64,000 nucleotides of DNA from Staphylococcus gallinarum (GTDB lineage: Bacteria; Bacillota; Bacilli; Staphylococcales; Staphylococcaceae), in the NCBI RefSeq assembly GCF_000875895.1, contig NZ_JXCF01000010.1, forward strand, positions 1 to 64,000, in the 5' to 3' direction. Of this stretch, positions 11,396 to 21,232 are shown one piece after another. A program made the position numbers and the translations under genes. Numbering within the stretch: the stretch's first letter is position 1; each line of letters starts with the position of its first letter. The notes below the pieces were generated by a model. It made no database searches. It was not told the origin of the DNA and saw only the letters and a list, made by a program, of their open reading frames with translations.

Positions 11396-12922
11396 TTAAG
11401 ATTTTGTAAAGATAATTGAAAGGTCTGACTTTAATATTTTCTCGATGTGTTTCTTTTGTCGTTGTGCTTGATATTCTTCTGAAATTGGCTCACCAGAATA
11501 ATAGATGTAGAGCGTATATTGACCATCTTCTTCTGTTAAATTGACTTTATCTACAGAGCTTGTATGAGAAATATTTAATGCATTGACGAATTTAATGATT
11601 CCCCCTAAATATTGGATGTTGTCAAAGGCTTTACCGTGTAACCATTTTGTTTCGTTGCTAAAATATTTCAGCAATGATTTATTTTTAAAACTAGCAAGTA
11701 AAGCGAGTTTGACGCGTTCTTCGTGTGAAAATCCATCAATCATAGAGTTAGCGATAATGTAATACGTATGTGGTGAACTAGAATCGGAATCGATAAAGCT
11801 ACCTAAGTAATACAGAAACGCACCCTCAGCGAATAGTCTTTGTTCTGCTTTTGTGACATCAATCGCTTTGAAATCAATCAATTGTGATAGTAAAGAGTGA
11901 GCAAGTTTGACGCGTTGTTCAGCACTTTCCTCTTCAATGCCATACTCATTTGCTAAATGGTATAAAGCATCTTTGCGAATATTTTCCTTTCTAAATTCCT
12001 TTGGATAACGTTCGCTAATTAATTTCATAACGTATCCCTCACGTAAACCTTTTCTTGAAAAGGTGAATTGAGTAGCATTTATTTTGTTAAATAATGTTCT
12101 AAACACCGAAATAGCTGGTAGGATGATGTCGACACGATCTCTACTTAACCCATCAATATCCTTTAATTCATCTCTAGAACTTTTCTTGATAATGGAATAT
12201 ACTTCATCGATATTTTCTTCAGACATCTTGTAGTTGTGGACTCCACCAATTGGATAAGAATGTTCTGACTGGTGGATACGTGCTACGTTTCGTGCAGAAC
12301 CACCAATACCTACGAGCGAAACGTGTTGCTTCTTCAACCATGGTAGTTGATCAAATTGTTTAGCGATATATTTTTCCATTGCTTTAATAGCGTTTTTATC
12401 ATTATGGTTCTTACCTTCGAAGAACTTTTTCTTTAAGGTAACGACACCGAAAGGGAAACTGTGAGCTTCTATTAAACTCTTATCTTTAAATAAGGTTACT
12501 TCGGTAGAACCGCCACCAATATCTATGGATATACCATCTTGAATGTCGGTTGTATGTGTAATTGCATAAAAACCATAAAACGCTTCTTCAGTTTCTGGAA
12601 TAATAGTCATTTCAACATCTAAATGTTTTTTTATAAAAGCGATAATTTCTTCGCTATTTTTTGATTGTCTAATCGCAGCAGTTGCAACGGGATGTAATTC
12701 ATTTACTTTGAACTTTTTAGCTACTTTCTTAAAGCTGCTTAAGGTCTTTGTTAGCACATTAATGCCTTCATCGTTCATCGTTAAATCATCTGTTAAATAT
12801 TGGCTTAATCGCGCTGGGGTTTTAATATTTAATAATTCATTTAACCCAGTCTTAGTATCAAATTCAAAGATAACGAGTCTGATTGTATTAGAGCCAATAT
12901 CTATTAAACCTATTCGTTCCAT
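11396..12922 (-). CDS. ppx: Exopolyphosphatase, Ppx/GppA family
   Basis: 508-residue actin-fold phosphatase that removes terminal phosphate from polyphosphate, possibly also pppGpp. Phosphate 1 loop IGLIDIGSNTIRLVIF (4-19) and phosphate 2 loop SIDIGGGSTEVTLF are intact. The C-terminal half (about 310-508) is the HD-like helical domain of long Ppx proteins. AGGAGG lies 7 bases before the ATG. It is the first gene of the ppx-ppk pair. Confidence 0.93.
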   Translation of the reverse strand: MERIGLIDIGSNTIRLVIFEFDTKTGLNELLNIKTPARLSQYLTDDLTMNDEGINVLTKTLSSFKKVAKKFKVNELHPVATAAIRQSKNSEEIIAFIKKHLDVEMTIIPETEEAFYGFYAITHTTDIQDGISIDIGGGSTEVTLFKDKSLIEAHSFPFGVVTLKKKFFEGKNHNDKNAIKAMEKYIAKQFDQLPWLKKQHVSLVGIGGSARNVARIHQSEHSYPIGGVHNYKMSEENIDEVYSIIKKSSRDELKDIDGLSRDRVDIILPAISVFRTLFNKINATQFTFSRKGLREGYVMKLISERYPKEFRKENIRKDALYHLANEYGIEEESAEQRVKLAHSLLSQLIDFKAIDVTKAEQRLFAEGAFLYYLGSFIDSDSSSPHTYYIIANSMIDGFSHEERVKLALLASFKNKSLLKYFSNETKWLHGKAFDNIQYLGGIIKFVNALNISHTSSVDKVNLTEEDGQYTLYIYYSGEPISEEYQAQRQKKHIEKILKSDLSIIFTKS

Positions 12923-13086
12923 ATTTGCCTCCTAGTTAAGTAGGTGATCATAGTATCTATACTATATTTACCCAAATTGTTAATTATATATTACATGATT
13001 TGAAAAGTTTTGTGTGCAATATAATTCGATTTGTTCAAAGGGGAGTATGGGGTGTTTTGCTTAATTATCCTATAAAGAAAGAAAAA

Positions 13087-13132
13087 GAGAGGCAAGGTTG
13101 TTTTGGTTTAATATTACGAACTATTGCCTCTC
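13087..13132 (-). terminator. Terminator of the AbgT-family gene
   Basis: Arms GAGAGGCAA (13087-13095) and TTGCCTCTC (13124-13132) close a long loop. On the minus strand they are followed by TTTTTCTTTC. It sits 33 bases past the stop codon at 13165. Confidence 0.7.
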
Positions 13133-13164
13133 ATATATTAAGTTGTTAGACCTAATAAAAATGG

Positions 13165-14703
13165 TTATTTAATTTTTAGAGGGCCTCCTGGACCTAAAGG
13201 CCAACCAAGTAAATACCATACAATCATAAATAATGGCCAAACGATACTTAAGATAATGGTGTATGGCATCAAACTAGATAATAAGGATCCGAGCTTCATA
13301 TCTTTATCATATTTTTGAGCATACGATAATAATAATGGCAAGTAAGGCATCATTGGTGTGATTGGGTTACTAATAGAATCACCGATACGATATAACATTT
13401 GTGTGAATGCTGGATGGAAACCTACAAGCATTAACATAGGGACAAATATTGGTGCAAGAATGCCCCATTTTGCTGAAGCACTTCCAATAAGTAAATTAAT
13501 CAATGCACTCAATAAAATAATGCCTAGAATAAGCACTATACCATTCTGACCTTGTAAAATAGCAGCCCCTTTAACTGCAACAATGACACCCAAATTACTC
13601 CATTCTAAAAAGGCTAATAATTGTGCAGCAAAGAATACGATGACGATAAATGATCCCATTGATGCCATTGAATCAGCTAACATTTTGCCTAAATCCTTTG
13701 TACTATTAAACACTTTCATCATTACACCATAGACTAAACCTGGCACTAAAAAGAGGATAAGGATAAGTAAACCAACACCATTAATAATTGGTGCATCATT
13801 GAGCAAACTTCCCGTTTTCGCATTTCGTAAAAAGCTATGCTCAGGTATAGCGCATAATATGATAACCAGTATAACAATGAAGAAACTTATATTAGCCCAA
13901 AATACTGCGCGATTTTCTTCCTTGGTTAAGCTGTCATTGTTATCATCAGCATTGATGTCGGCATTAGTATCATCATAAGTGCCGAGTCTAGGAATTACAA
14001 AGCGCATGGTAACCCAATAAACTGCAGGTAATAACACGACGACGCTTGCCGCTATAAAATACCAGTTCATCGCTACATTAACAGGCACATCTTTCGCGAC
14101 GATTTGGGTAGCTGGCTTTGTAAAAGCATAAAGTAACGCGTCAGACATACCAATCATAAAGTTAGCTGAAAAACCACCGATAGCTGAGGCATATGCCATT
14201 GCTAATCCAGCAATAGGATGATAACCCAATTTGATAAATACCATTGCTGTTAGAGGGGGTAAGACAATAGGTGCAGCATCTCCAGCAGCATTACCTAAGA
14301 TTCCAATTATGATGATGACCGGTACAATAAACTTTTTAGGTGCTTTATGTACAACTTGAACCATTAATTTATCAAAATATCCAGTCTTTTCAGCAACACC
14401 AATACCTAACATAACGGCTAAGACGAGACCTAAAGCTGGGAATTCTGAAAAGTTCTTAATTGAATCATTGAGAATCATCATAAATCCATCTTTACTTAAT
14501 ATGCTTTTAATAGCGATCGTATCACCTGTACCAGGATGTTTGACTGTGACATGAAATAATGACACAATCCAGGTCAATACGGCCAAACCCACACACATAA
14601 GAAAGAACAAAATACTAGGATCAGGTAGCTTGTTCCCAATCAGTTCAACAATATTTAAAAATTTATCAATAGGTGACACTTTCCTTTTTGAGTTTGAAGA
14701 CAT
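13165..14703 (-). CDS. AbgT-family transporter (p-aminobenzoyl-glutamate type)
   Basis: 512-residue inner-membrane protein with about a dozen hydrophobic segments and the AbgT-family signature region GNAAGDAAPIVLPPLTAMVF. Characterised members import p-aminobenzoyl-glutamate or export sulfonamides and p-aminobenzoate, so the substrate cannot be read from sequence. GGGAGG lies 8 bases before the ATG. It diverges from the SDR gene at 14927, and the shared 223-bp gap has a weak AT-rich CodY-like stretch near 14763-14777 that I do not rely on. Confidence 0.88.
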   Translation of the reverse strand: MSSNSKRKVSPIDKFLNIVELIGNKLPDPSILFFLMCVGLAVLTWIVSLFHVTVKHPGTGDTIAIKSILSKDGFMMILNDSIKNFSEFPALGLVLAVMLGIGVAEKTGYFDKLMVQVVHKAPKKFIVPVIIIIGILGNAAGDAAPIVLPPLTAMVFIKLGYHPIAGLAMAYASAIGGFSANFMIGMSDALLYAFTKPATQIVAKDVPVNVAMNWYFIAASVVVLLPAVYWVTMRFVIPRLGTYDDTNADINADDNNDSLTKEENRAVFWANISFFIVILVIILCAIPEHSFLRNAKTGSLLNDAPIINGVGLLILILFLVPGLVYGVMMKVFNSTKDLGKMLADSMASMGSFIVIVFFAAQLLAFLEWSNLGVIVAVKGAAILQGQNGIVLILGIILLSALINLLIGSASAKWGILAPIFVPMLMLVGFHPAFTQMLYRIGDSISNPITPMMPYLPLLLSYAQKYDKDMKLGSLLSSLMPYTIILSIVWPLFMIVWYLLGWPLGPGGPLKIK

Positions 14704-14926
14704 AATATCTACCTCCCAAATAAGTTAACGAAAGTATAACAAAATTTTTATGTAAATAGAATGAAAATTCTAAAATTTTGTATTTTTGAAAAAGACAAAT
14801 GTTTTTGAGGAGGGCTCGAAATACAACATATGATATATTACTGCGTTTTGAAATAAGCTATTTCGGTAATAATTAATATAAAAGGGGAAGATGGAATAAA
14901 TATTTGAAGAGGAGTAGTGATATGCT

Positions 14927-15745
14927 ATGGGAAGACTAGATAATAAGGTTGCGGTGTTAACTGGTACAAGTACAGGTATTGGCAGAGCAACTGCTCAAGT
15001 CATGGCAGCAGAAGGTGCGCATGTTCTAGCAGTAGATGTAACAGAAAAGGTATATGATGTTGTAAATGAAATTAATAATAATGGGTATAAAGCATCAGGA
15101 TATATTGTTGATGTTTCCGATGCAAATGCCGTAGAACAATTTGCAGAATCGGTTAAATCATCATATGGAACTATTGATATTCTCTTTAATAATGCTGGTA
15201 TAGATAATGCAGCAGGTCGAATTCATGAATATCCAATAGAAGTGTTTGATAGTATCATCAATGTAGATTTAAAAGGAACCTTTTTAATGACCAAATTCAC
15301 TTTACCATTAATGATGGATAAGGGTGGATCTATTATTAATACTGCCTCATTTTCAGGACAGGCAGCAGACTTAAATCGTTCAGGATACAACGCAGCAAAA
15401 GGTGGGGTGATTAACTTCACACGTTCAACTGCGATAGAATATGGTCGTGAGAATATTAGAGCGAATGCCATAGCGCCAGGTACGATTGAAACGCCATTAG
15501 TTGATAAATTGACTGGTACAAAAGAAGATGAAGCGGGTCAAGCATTCAGAGAAAATCAAAAATGGGTAACGCCTTTAGGTCGATTGGGTAAGCCAGAAGA
15601 GATTGGTAAATTAGTTACTTTCTTAGCATCTGATGACAGCTCATTTATAACTGGTGAAACCATCACAATTGATGGAGGTGTAATGGCTTATACTTGGCCA
15701 GGTGAAATGTTGAGTGATGATGATTGGAAACGTACTACTAAATAA
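14927..15745 (+). CDS. Short-chain dehydrogenase/reductase
   Basis: 272-residue classical SDR. The Rossmann motif is TGTSTGIG (12-19), NNAG is at 89-91 onward, and the catalytic residues are S141, Y154 and K158 (YNAAK). D37 after the second strand (VLAVDVTE) suggests NAD rather than NADP. The C terminus SSFITGETITIDGG is typical. The ATG at 14922 runs straight into a stop, so 14927 is the start, with GAGGAG upstream. The substrate is unknown; it is probably a cyclic alcohol or sugar-type SDR. A poor SigB-like promoter (GTTTTG-14-GGTAAT) lies upstream. Confidence 0.88.
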   Translation: MGRLDNKVAVLTGTSTGIGRATAQVMAAEGAHVLAVDVTEKVYDVVNEINNNGYKASGYIVDVSDANAVEQFAESVKSSYGTIDILFNNAGIDNAAGRIHEYPIEVFDSIINVDLKGTFLMTKFTLPLMMDKGGSIINTASFSGQAADLNRSGYNAAKGGVINFTRSTAIEYGRENIRANAIAPGTIETPLVDKLTGTKEDEAGQAFRENQKWVTPLGRLGKPEEIGKLVTFLASDDSSFITGETITIDGGVMAYTWPGEMLSDDDWKRTTK

Positions 15746-15836
15746 CACCATGGTCTAACAAAAATAATAAATACCTATCTTTGAAGCAACGAAATGCATT
15801 TTAATGAATGTGCTATATCTTTAATGAGCATAAAAC

Positions 15837-15895
15837 AACGTCAATTTCTATTTAACTCCCTCACATTGGGAATTGTTCGAATAGAAATTGACGTT
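15837..15895 (+). terminator. Long hairpin downstream of the SDR gene
   Basis: A 16-bp perfect stem (AACGTCAATTTCTATT and its complement) has a nested TCCC/GGGA stem. The U-tract is short, so it is either a weak terminator or an RNA-stabilising hairpin. Confidence 0.6.
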
Positions 15896-15983
15896 TAATA
15901 TTTATATAGAAGATAACATCTTTTGTTATTCTATTATTTGCTTAAAGTGTTCCAAGGCAAAGATAGCTAGTGAATGCACTTCT

Positions 15984-16022
15984 ACTCTATTCAAGTCTGT
16001 CATATAATCACTTAAATAGAGT
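15984..16022 (-). terminator. Hairpin downstream of the M42 peptidase gene
   Basis: Arms ACTCTATT-C-AAGT and ACTT-A-AATAGAGT pair across a 14-base loop. It sits 15 bases past the stop at 16037. No clear U-tract follows on the minus strand. Confidence 0.45.
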
Positions 16023-16036
16023 GAGTTATTAAATAT

Positions 16037-17113
16037 TTACCAGATAATACTTTCTACAACATCATCATTTAATGATTTGACGATTTCAGTCACTAAAGCA
16101 ACTGAGTTCTTATAATCATCGGTATGCAGTACTGAAACATTTGAATGCATATAACGTAACGCGACACCTATTGACACAGTTGGCGTACCTTCATTTGCAA
16201 CATGAATACTACCAGCATCAGTCCCACCGCCAGCAGTAGTATCTAATTGAATTGAGATGTTGTGCTTTTTAGCAACTTCCTTAATATGTTTTGTGAAGCC
16301 AACATGTCCAATGTTTGTAGCGTCCATGATTATAACGACTGGGCCATTACCGATAGCTGTATCACTAACTTGACCAGACATTCCAGGTGTGTCATATGCA
16401 ACAGCTACATCGACTGCAATTGCTAAATCAGGTTTAATTTTATTCGCTGCAACTTTAGCACCTCTTAATCCAACCTCTTCTTGAACATTCGCACCGGCAA
16501 CTAAATTGATATTGATGTCGTCTTCTTTTAAGTTGTTTAGCACGTCTACCGCAAGTGCACAACCATAACGATTGTCAAATGCTTTAGCAGTTAAATATTT
16601 ATTGTTTGCTAGGGTTTCAAATTCACTATAGGGTGTAATCATATTGCCTAAATCAATACCATATTGTTCGGCTTCTTTTTTACTTTTAACACCGATATCG
16701 ATAAACATGTCTTTAATTTCGACGTTTTTCTTACGCTCTTCAGGAGTTAAGACATGTGGTGGTTTACATCCGATAATACCTCGAATTTTTTTACCACTAT
16801 CTGTTGTTACTGTGACTTTTTGAGATAACATCACTTGATTCCACCAACCACCGATTGGTGTAAACTTCAAGAATCCGTCTTTATCAATTTTAGTTACAAT
16901 AAAGCCTATTTCATCTAAGTGACCAGCGACCATTAATGTTTTGTGACCATCTGTTGCTGTCTTTTTCGCGAAAATGCCACCAAGATTATCTTCAACGATT
17001 TCATCACTAACAGGTGTTAAATATGCTTTCATTGTTGATTTTACTTCCATCTCGTGCCCTGCAATTCCGTCTATATCAGTTAGTGTTTTTAGTAGATTAA
17101 CTGAATTGTCCAT
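16037..17113 (-). CDS. M42-family metallo-aminopeptidase
   Basis: About 358-residue cytosolic aminopeptidase of the glutamyl-aminopeptidase/endoglucanase M42 family. Metal ligands are recognisable in VAGHLDEIGF, AFDNRYGCALA, QEEVGLRGA and GGGTDAGSIH, and the C-terminal histidine in RYMHSNVSV. I start at the ATG at 17113, because GGAGG is 7 bases before it; the longer frame begins upstream of the ribosome site. It probably acts on peptides; old cellulase labels for this family are misleading. Confidence 0.93.
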   Translation of the reverse strand: MDNSVNLLKTLTDIDGIAGHEMEVKSTMKAYLTPVSDEIVEDNLGGIFAKKTATDGHKTLMVAGHLDEIGFIVTKIDKDGFLKFTPIGGWWNQVMLSQKVTVTTDSGKKIRGIIGCKPPHVLTPEERKKNVEIKDMFIDIGVKSKKEAEQYGIDLGNMITPYSEFETLANNKYLTAKAFDNRYGCALAVDVLNNLKEDDININLVAGANVQEEVGLRGAKVAANKIKPDLAIAVDVAVAYDTPGMSGQVSDTAIGNGPVVIIMDATNIGHVGFTKHIKEVAKKHNISIQLDTTAGGGTDAGSIHVANEGTPTVSIGVALRYMHSNVSVLHTDDYKNSVALVTEIVKSLNDDVVESIIW

Positions 17114-17296
17114 TTTAATTCCTCCCATTTATAAGAATACATATAGTTTACCACGAAACGAAGTGGCTTATCATGCGAACAAGCTGTGTGATAATCGTAT
17201 ATATTAATTCCTAGTAAAACGCTAAGACAAATTTGATGCAATCATCACTATTTCATGTTTCAATTGAATTAATAATTGAAGAGAGGGGTTTATCAT

Positions 17297-17812
17297 ATGT
17301 CAGAAATCAAACACTTAATCATTGGAGAACAGCGAGCACCTATCACAGTTGAATCATTTATTAACTTTGCTTGTCCATATTGTAAAAATTACTTTAAAGC
17401 TGCTGACAAGACTTTACAAGATTTAATCGCTAATGGAAAGGTGAAGCATGTCATAAAGCACTTTGATAAAACAAAACAAGGTTTATTGAAGGGGACTGTA
17501 GCGAACATCTATTTAGACTATGAACAACCACAAGAAACATTGAATTTTATACATCAATTATATGATACGCAGCAAACATGGAAACAAAGCTTTGCCATAA
17601 TAGAGAAAAAGATGGAAGAAGACTTTAAATTAACACCGCAACAAGCAGCAGATGAGCGCTCATTGGCAATCACAAAAGAAACCTTTGAACGTGGAATCGG
17701 AGGAATTCCCACAGTATTCATTAATGGTGTGAAATTTGAATTTAACCCTTTAGAAGATAGTGAAGCGGAAATAGCAACAAAATTAACCGAGCAATTAGCA
17801 ATAAATGAATAG
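17297..17812 (+). CDS. DsbA-family thioredoxin-fold protein, cytosolic
   Basis: 171 residues with a CPYC redox motif at C26-C29, a helical insertion, and the cis-proline segment GGIPTVFING near the C terminus, which is the DsbA-family layout. There is no signal peptide or lipobox, unlike the DsbA lipoprotein at 58870, so it probably acts in the cytosol. The ATG at 17297 has GAGAGGGG 8 bases upstream. Family members include FrnE-like and YjbH-like oxidoreductases; the function is not assigned. Confidence 0.85.
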   Translation: MSEIKHLIIGEQRAPITVESFINFACPYCKNYFKAADKTLQDLIANGKVKHVIKHFDKTKQGLLKGTVANIYLDYEQPQETLNFIHQLYDTQQTWKQSFAIIEKKMEEDFKLTPQQAADERSLAITKETFERGIGGIPTVFINGVKFEFNPLEDSEAEIATKLTEQLAINE

Positions 17813-17821
17813 TGAATAAAT

Positions 17822-17870
17822 AACTGAACATGTCAGGAAAAATAACTCTGTTACACTGACATGTTCAGTT
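17822..17870. terminator. Bidirectional terminator
   Basis: A 15-bp perfect stem (AACTGAACATGTCAG and its complement) lies between two convergent genes and 9 bases after the stop of the DsbA-like gene. Confidence 0.75.
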
Positions 17871-17889
17871 CTATTTATGACAAGTCTGT

Positions 17890-19473
17890 TTAATGGCTAT
17901 CAATGAGCTTCAATTTATAATCATTGATAGATTGTAGCTGTCCGTCTTTTTGTTTAATAATAATATGTTCTTTAGAAATTTGTGTTGGTGATGCGACGCC
18001 GACAGCAGCTGCAATATTGAATAAACCTTCGTGGAGACTCGTGACGAAATTAGTTACACGGTACTTCTTCTCATCGATGATTAACCCTTTTTCACGCTTA
18101 GGATCAGTTGTAGCAACACCTACAGGACATGTATTCATATGACATTGTTGGCTCATGATGCATCCCACACTGATCATCATCCCCCTTGCAATATTGATTA
18201 AGTCTGCACCTAACCCAAGTGCAATGGCTATTTTATCTGGGGTGATTAACTTACCAGAAGCAAATATTTTCACTTTATCTCGAATGCCGTGTTGTTCTAA
18301 CTTTGCAGATAAAATGGGTAGCGCAGTAAATAATGGTAACCCAACACGATCTTCAAGTTCTTGGAACGTAGCACCAGTACCACCTTCACCACCATCTACA
18401 GTAATAAAGTCAGGGTATTGATTTGTTTCAATCATAGTTGTTACAAGACTTTCAATTTCAGCAACACTACTGATTACAATTTTAAAGCCCACAGGTTTTT
18501 GTCCGTATTGTTGTAACTCAGTAACCCAATTAAGTAGTGCTTGTGGATTATCAATGTTTGTAAATCTATTTGGTGAGTTGATAGTCTTCCAAGGTTCAAC
18601 CTTCCTAATTTCAGCAATTTCTTCAGTAACCTTATTACCTTGCATGTGACCGCCACGCGTTTTCGCACCTTGTGCTAGCTTAATTTCAAAGGCTTTGATT
18701 GCATCTTGCTGTGCTAAATTACGAAAGGCACTTAAATCAAAATGCCCATCTTTATCACGAACGCCGAACAGTCCTGGTCCAATTTGGAATATAATATCTA
18801 CGTTACCAGCCAGGTGATACTTAGATAGACCACCTTCTCCAGTATTCATCCAAGTGCCGGCTTGTCCAAGTCCTTTCGATAGTGCAGTGATTGCATGGCT
18901 ACCTAAAGCACCATAACTCATTCCTGATTGGCCTACAAGACGCTTAATCTTAAACGGATAGGCTAAGTTTGGTCCTAGTACAACTTGGTCTGAGTCTGAT
19001 AAATAATAAGGATCAATTTCAGTTTTATGTCTATGTTCATCTCTATCGAATAAACGCTCGTTATCAATTTGGTAAATAAAGGTTGAAATCATAGGTGATT
19101 GATTGATACGCAGTTCAGTTGTTTGGAGAGGGAACATTGTATTTTGAATGTAGAACCCGTCTTCGTAATCTTCTTGTGTACCAAAACTAGACATTCTAGA
19201 GTTATATTTTCCAGCTAATACGATATTAGTGAAATCATTTCGAGAAAATGGTTTACCTTTTGTATCGGGTAAAAATAAATACTGCCTCATTTCAGGGCCG
19301 ATTTTTTCAAAGAAGTAGCGTACCCGTGCTAATAATGGATAATTACGCAATACACTATGTTGCTTTTGGCGTTTGTCTTTAAATAGCAATAATCCCCCAA
19401 TAATTAATATGCTAATTAAAAATAATACTAAAATAATATTTACTATGAACTGAAGTATTGTCAGTAAAGTCAT
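17890..19473 (-). CDS. FMN-binding glutamate synthase family protein
   Basis: 527 residues. An N-terminal membrane segment (about 5-28) precedes a complete glutamate-synthase FMN-barrel domain: SGMSYGALGSHAITALSKGL, GEGGLSKYH, TVDGGEGGTGATF, and a Cys cluster GCIMSQQCHMNTCPVG that in GltB binds an Fe-S centre. The amidotransferase and the rest of GltB are missing, so it is not a complete GOGAT. Homologues such as B. subtilis YerD have no proven reaction. It stands alone on the minus strand. Confidence 0.88.
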   Translation of the reverse strand: MTLLTILQFIVNIILVLFLISILIIGGLLLFKDKRQKQHSVLRNYPLLARVRYFFEKIGPEMRQYLFLPDTKGKPFSRNDFTNIVLAGKYNSRMSSFGTQEDYEDGFYIQNTMFPLQTTELRINQSPMISTFIYQIDNERLFDRDEHRHKTEIDPYYLSDSDQVVLGPNLAYPFKIKRLVGQSGMSYGALGSHAITALSKGLGQAGTWMNTGEGGLSKYHLAGNVDIIFQIGPGLFGVRDKDGHFDLSAFRNLAQQDAIKAFEIKLAQGAKTRGGHMQGNKVTEEIAEIRKVEPWKTINSPNRFTNIDNPQALLNWVTELQQYGQKPVGFKIVISSVAEIESLVTTMIETNQYPDFITVDGGEGGTGATFQELEDRVGLPLFTALPILSAKLEQHGIRDKVKIFASGKLITPDKIAIALGLGADLINIARGMMISVGCIMSQQCHMNTCPVGVATTDPKREKGLIIDEKKYRVTNFVTSLHEGLFNIAAAVGVASPTQISKEHIIIKQKDGQLQSINDYKLKLIDSH

Positions 19474-19658
19474 AATAATCCCCCCATTTATCTATATACT
19501 ACATCGAAAAGTTAGTTTTGCAACAACAGTAGAAATAACAATAAAAATAAATATTATTAAAAATGAAGTTAGAATTAAATGCTTTTGGATTAAATAAAAA
19601 CCTTAGTGAATGTAAATGATTATGGTATATTAAAAATAAACAATAAGGACGGTGACTT

Positions 19659-20438
19659 ATGATTAAATCATCTAGTACAAACAACATGAAAAATCAGCCA
19701 TACTTACCCTGGGATAAACCTACAATGGCAAGGAAGGATTTTATAATTATCCCACTCTATATATTAGTAAGTTATATCATGCCCTTAATCGTTTTTGCAT
19801 TTAGCTATATTCTATTACTTGCCTTAAATCTAAAAAATGAAACTATACTAGAGGCACATATAACCCAAATATTTGGAAGTATTTTAGGTTCAGTTATTAT
19901 TCTCATTGTCTTTATGGCACTCTATCCAAAGGTGTCATTTATTAAATTAACGTTTGATAAATTAAGTAAAGTGCCTCGATACATATTATTAATCATTGCA
20001 ACGTATATTGTTATTATAATCGCAACACCAGTTTATGATTGGCTGATCCACTTTTTACCAAAGTCACTACAATTTAGTGTGACGCAAAATCAACAGAGTC
20101 TTGAGCAATTATTTGAAAGTCATTGGATGTTGCCATTCGTATTTATAGATATTGTGATTTTGACACCAATTATAGAAGAATTAATCTTTCGTCATATTTT
20201 AATTCATGAGCTTGGTAAAAAAATCTCGTACGGCTTTGCAACAGTCATATCTGTCATAGCATTTTCGAGTATTCATGTATTAAATGCAACTTCACCCTTC
20301 GAAATTGGCGGTTATTTCATTATTGCGATTGGTTTAACACTCGTATATTTGAAAAGTGATAAAAATTTAGCAGTTTCAATCACACTACATGCTTTAATTA
20401 ATTTTGTATCATTTATCACTATTGTATGTACGTCGTAA
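19659..20438 (+). CDS. CPBP-family intramembrane metalloprotease
   Basis: 259-residue membrane protein with about six to eight hydrophobic segments. The CPBP (CAAX protease/bacteriocin-processing) motifs are present: EELIFRH (motif 1), FSSIHVLNA (motif 2) and HALINF (motif 3). The family includes Rce1-like proteases and bacteriocin self-immunity proteins. No bacteriocin gene is visible nearby, so a housekeeping protease or regulator role is more likely. The start has AAGGAC upstream. Confidence 0.85.
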   Translation: MIKSSSTNNMKNQPYLPWDKPTMARKDFIIIPLYILVSYIMPLIVFAFSYILLLALNLKNETILEAHITQIFGSILGSVIILIVFMALYPKVSFIKLTFDKLSKVPRYILLIIATYIVIIIATPVYDWLIHFLPKSLQFSVTQNQQSLEQLFESHWMLPFVFIDIVILTPIIEELIFRHILIHELGKKISYGFATVISVIAFSSIHVLNATSPFEIGGYFIIAIGLTLVYLKSDKNLAVSITLHALINFVSFITIVCTS

Positions 20439-20581
20439 CATCATTTAATAGAATTGCTTACGCTATGTTTAATCCTTCATATCATTTTAGTTAGGAAGAA
20501 AAGTTAAATATCAAAGTTGTGTTACATTAAAATGGGTATGATATAACCAGTGAGACAAATGAATTGAGGTAGGTTAAAAAG

Positions 20582-21232
20582 ATGCTAGAGATAAAGGATG
20601 TATCTTATAAAGTAGACAATAGAACAATTTTAAGTGACATTAATTTAACTATCAATAAAGGTGATACTATAGCAATAATTGGACCTTCAGGGAGTGGGAA
20701 GAGCACACTATTTCGCTTGATCAGTAATTTGATAAGTCCAACACAAGGTGCACTATATTATCAACAGCAGAATTATGAGCAGATAAACCCGGAATCATTG
20801 CGTATGGATGTAAGTTATTTACTACAACAAAGTGATTTGTTTGAAACGACGATAGCAGATAATTTAGCATTTTCGGCACAAGTGAGAGATGAACATTTTG
20901 ACAAAAAGAGGGCGAAGCAGTTATTAAAAGCTGTTGGCTTAGATCATTATAAATTGGATGCTAAAGTTCAACGTTTATCTGGTGGGGAACGTCAGAGAAT
21001 TACTATTGCCAGACAGTTGATGTATTTACCTAAAGTTTTATTATTAGATGAAGCAACGAGTGCATTAGATACTCAAAATCGTAATAGAGTTGAAGAACTT
21101 ATTTTTAGTTTAGCGAAGCAGGGTGTGGCTATATTGTGGATTACACATAGTAAAGACCAAAGTTTACGTCGTTTTAACAAGCGATTACATTTGGTAGATG
21201 GACATATAGAGAAAGAGGAAGTGTTAAGATGA
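20582..21232 (+). CDS. ABC transporter ATP-binding protein, FetA/YbbL type
   Basis: 216-residue ATPase: Walker A GPSGSGKST (about 33-41), Q-loop YLLQQSDLF, signature LSGGERQRI, Walker B VLLLDEATSALD and H-loop WITHSKD. It overlaps the permease gene by 4 bases (ATGA), so the two form one transporter. The E. coli counterpart FetAB exports iron and raises peroxide resistance, but plant and other relatives transport different solutes, so the substrate is inferred only. No Fur box was seen upstream. Confidence 0.88.
   Translation: MLEIKDVSYKVDNRTILSDINLTINKGDTIAIIGPSGSGKSTLFRLISNLISPTQGALYYQQQNYEQINPESLRMDVSYLLQQSDLFETTIADNLAFSAQVRDEHFDKKRAKQLLKAVGLDHYKLDAKVQRLSGGERQRITIARQLMYLPKVLLLDEATSALDTQNRNRVEELIFSLAKQGVAILWITHSKDQSLRRFNKRLHLVDGHIEKEEVLR

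Noticed and set aside
14763..14777. CodY box between the AbgT-type and SDR genes
   Set aside because: Only 11 of 15 matches in a very AT-rich stretch; not above chance.
17890..19473. Complete glutamate synthase large subunit
   Set aside because: Only the FMN-barrel region is present, with an N-terminal membrane segment and no amidotransferase domain.
19659..20438. Bacteriocin immunity function for the CPBP protease
   Set aside because: No bacteriocin precursor, exporter or modification gene is seen nearby.
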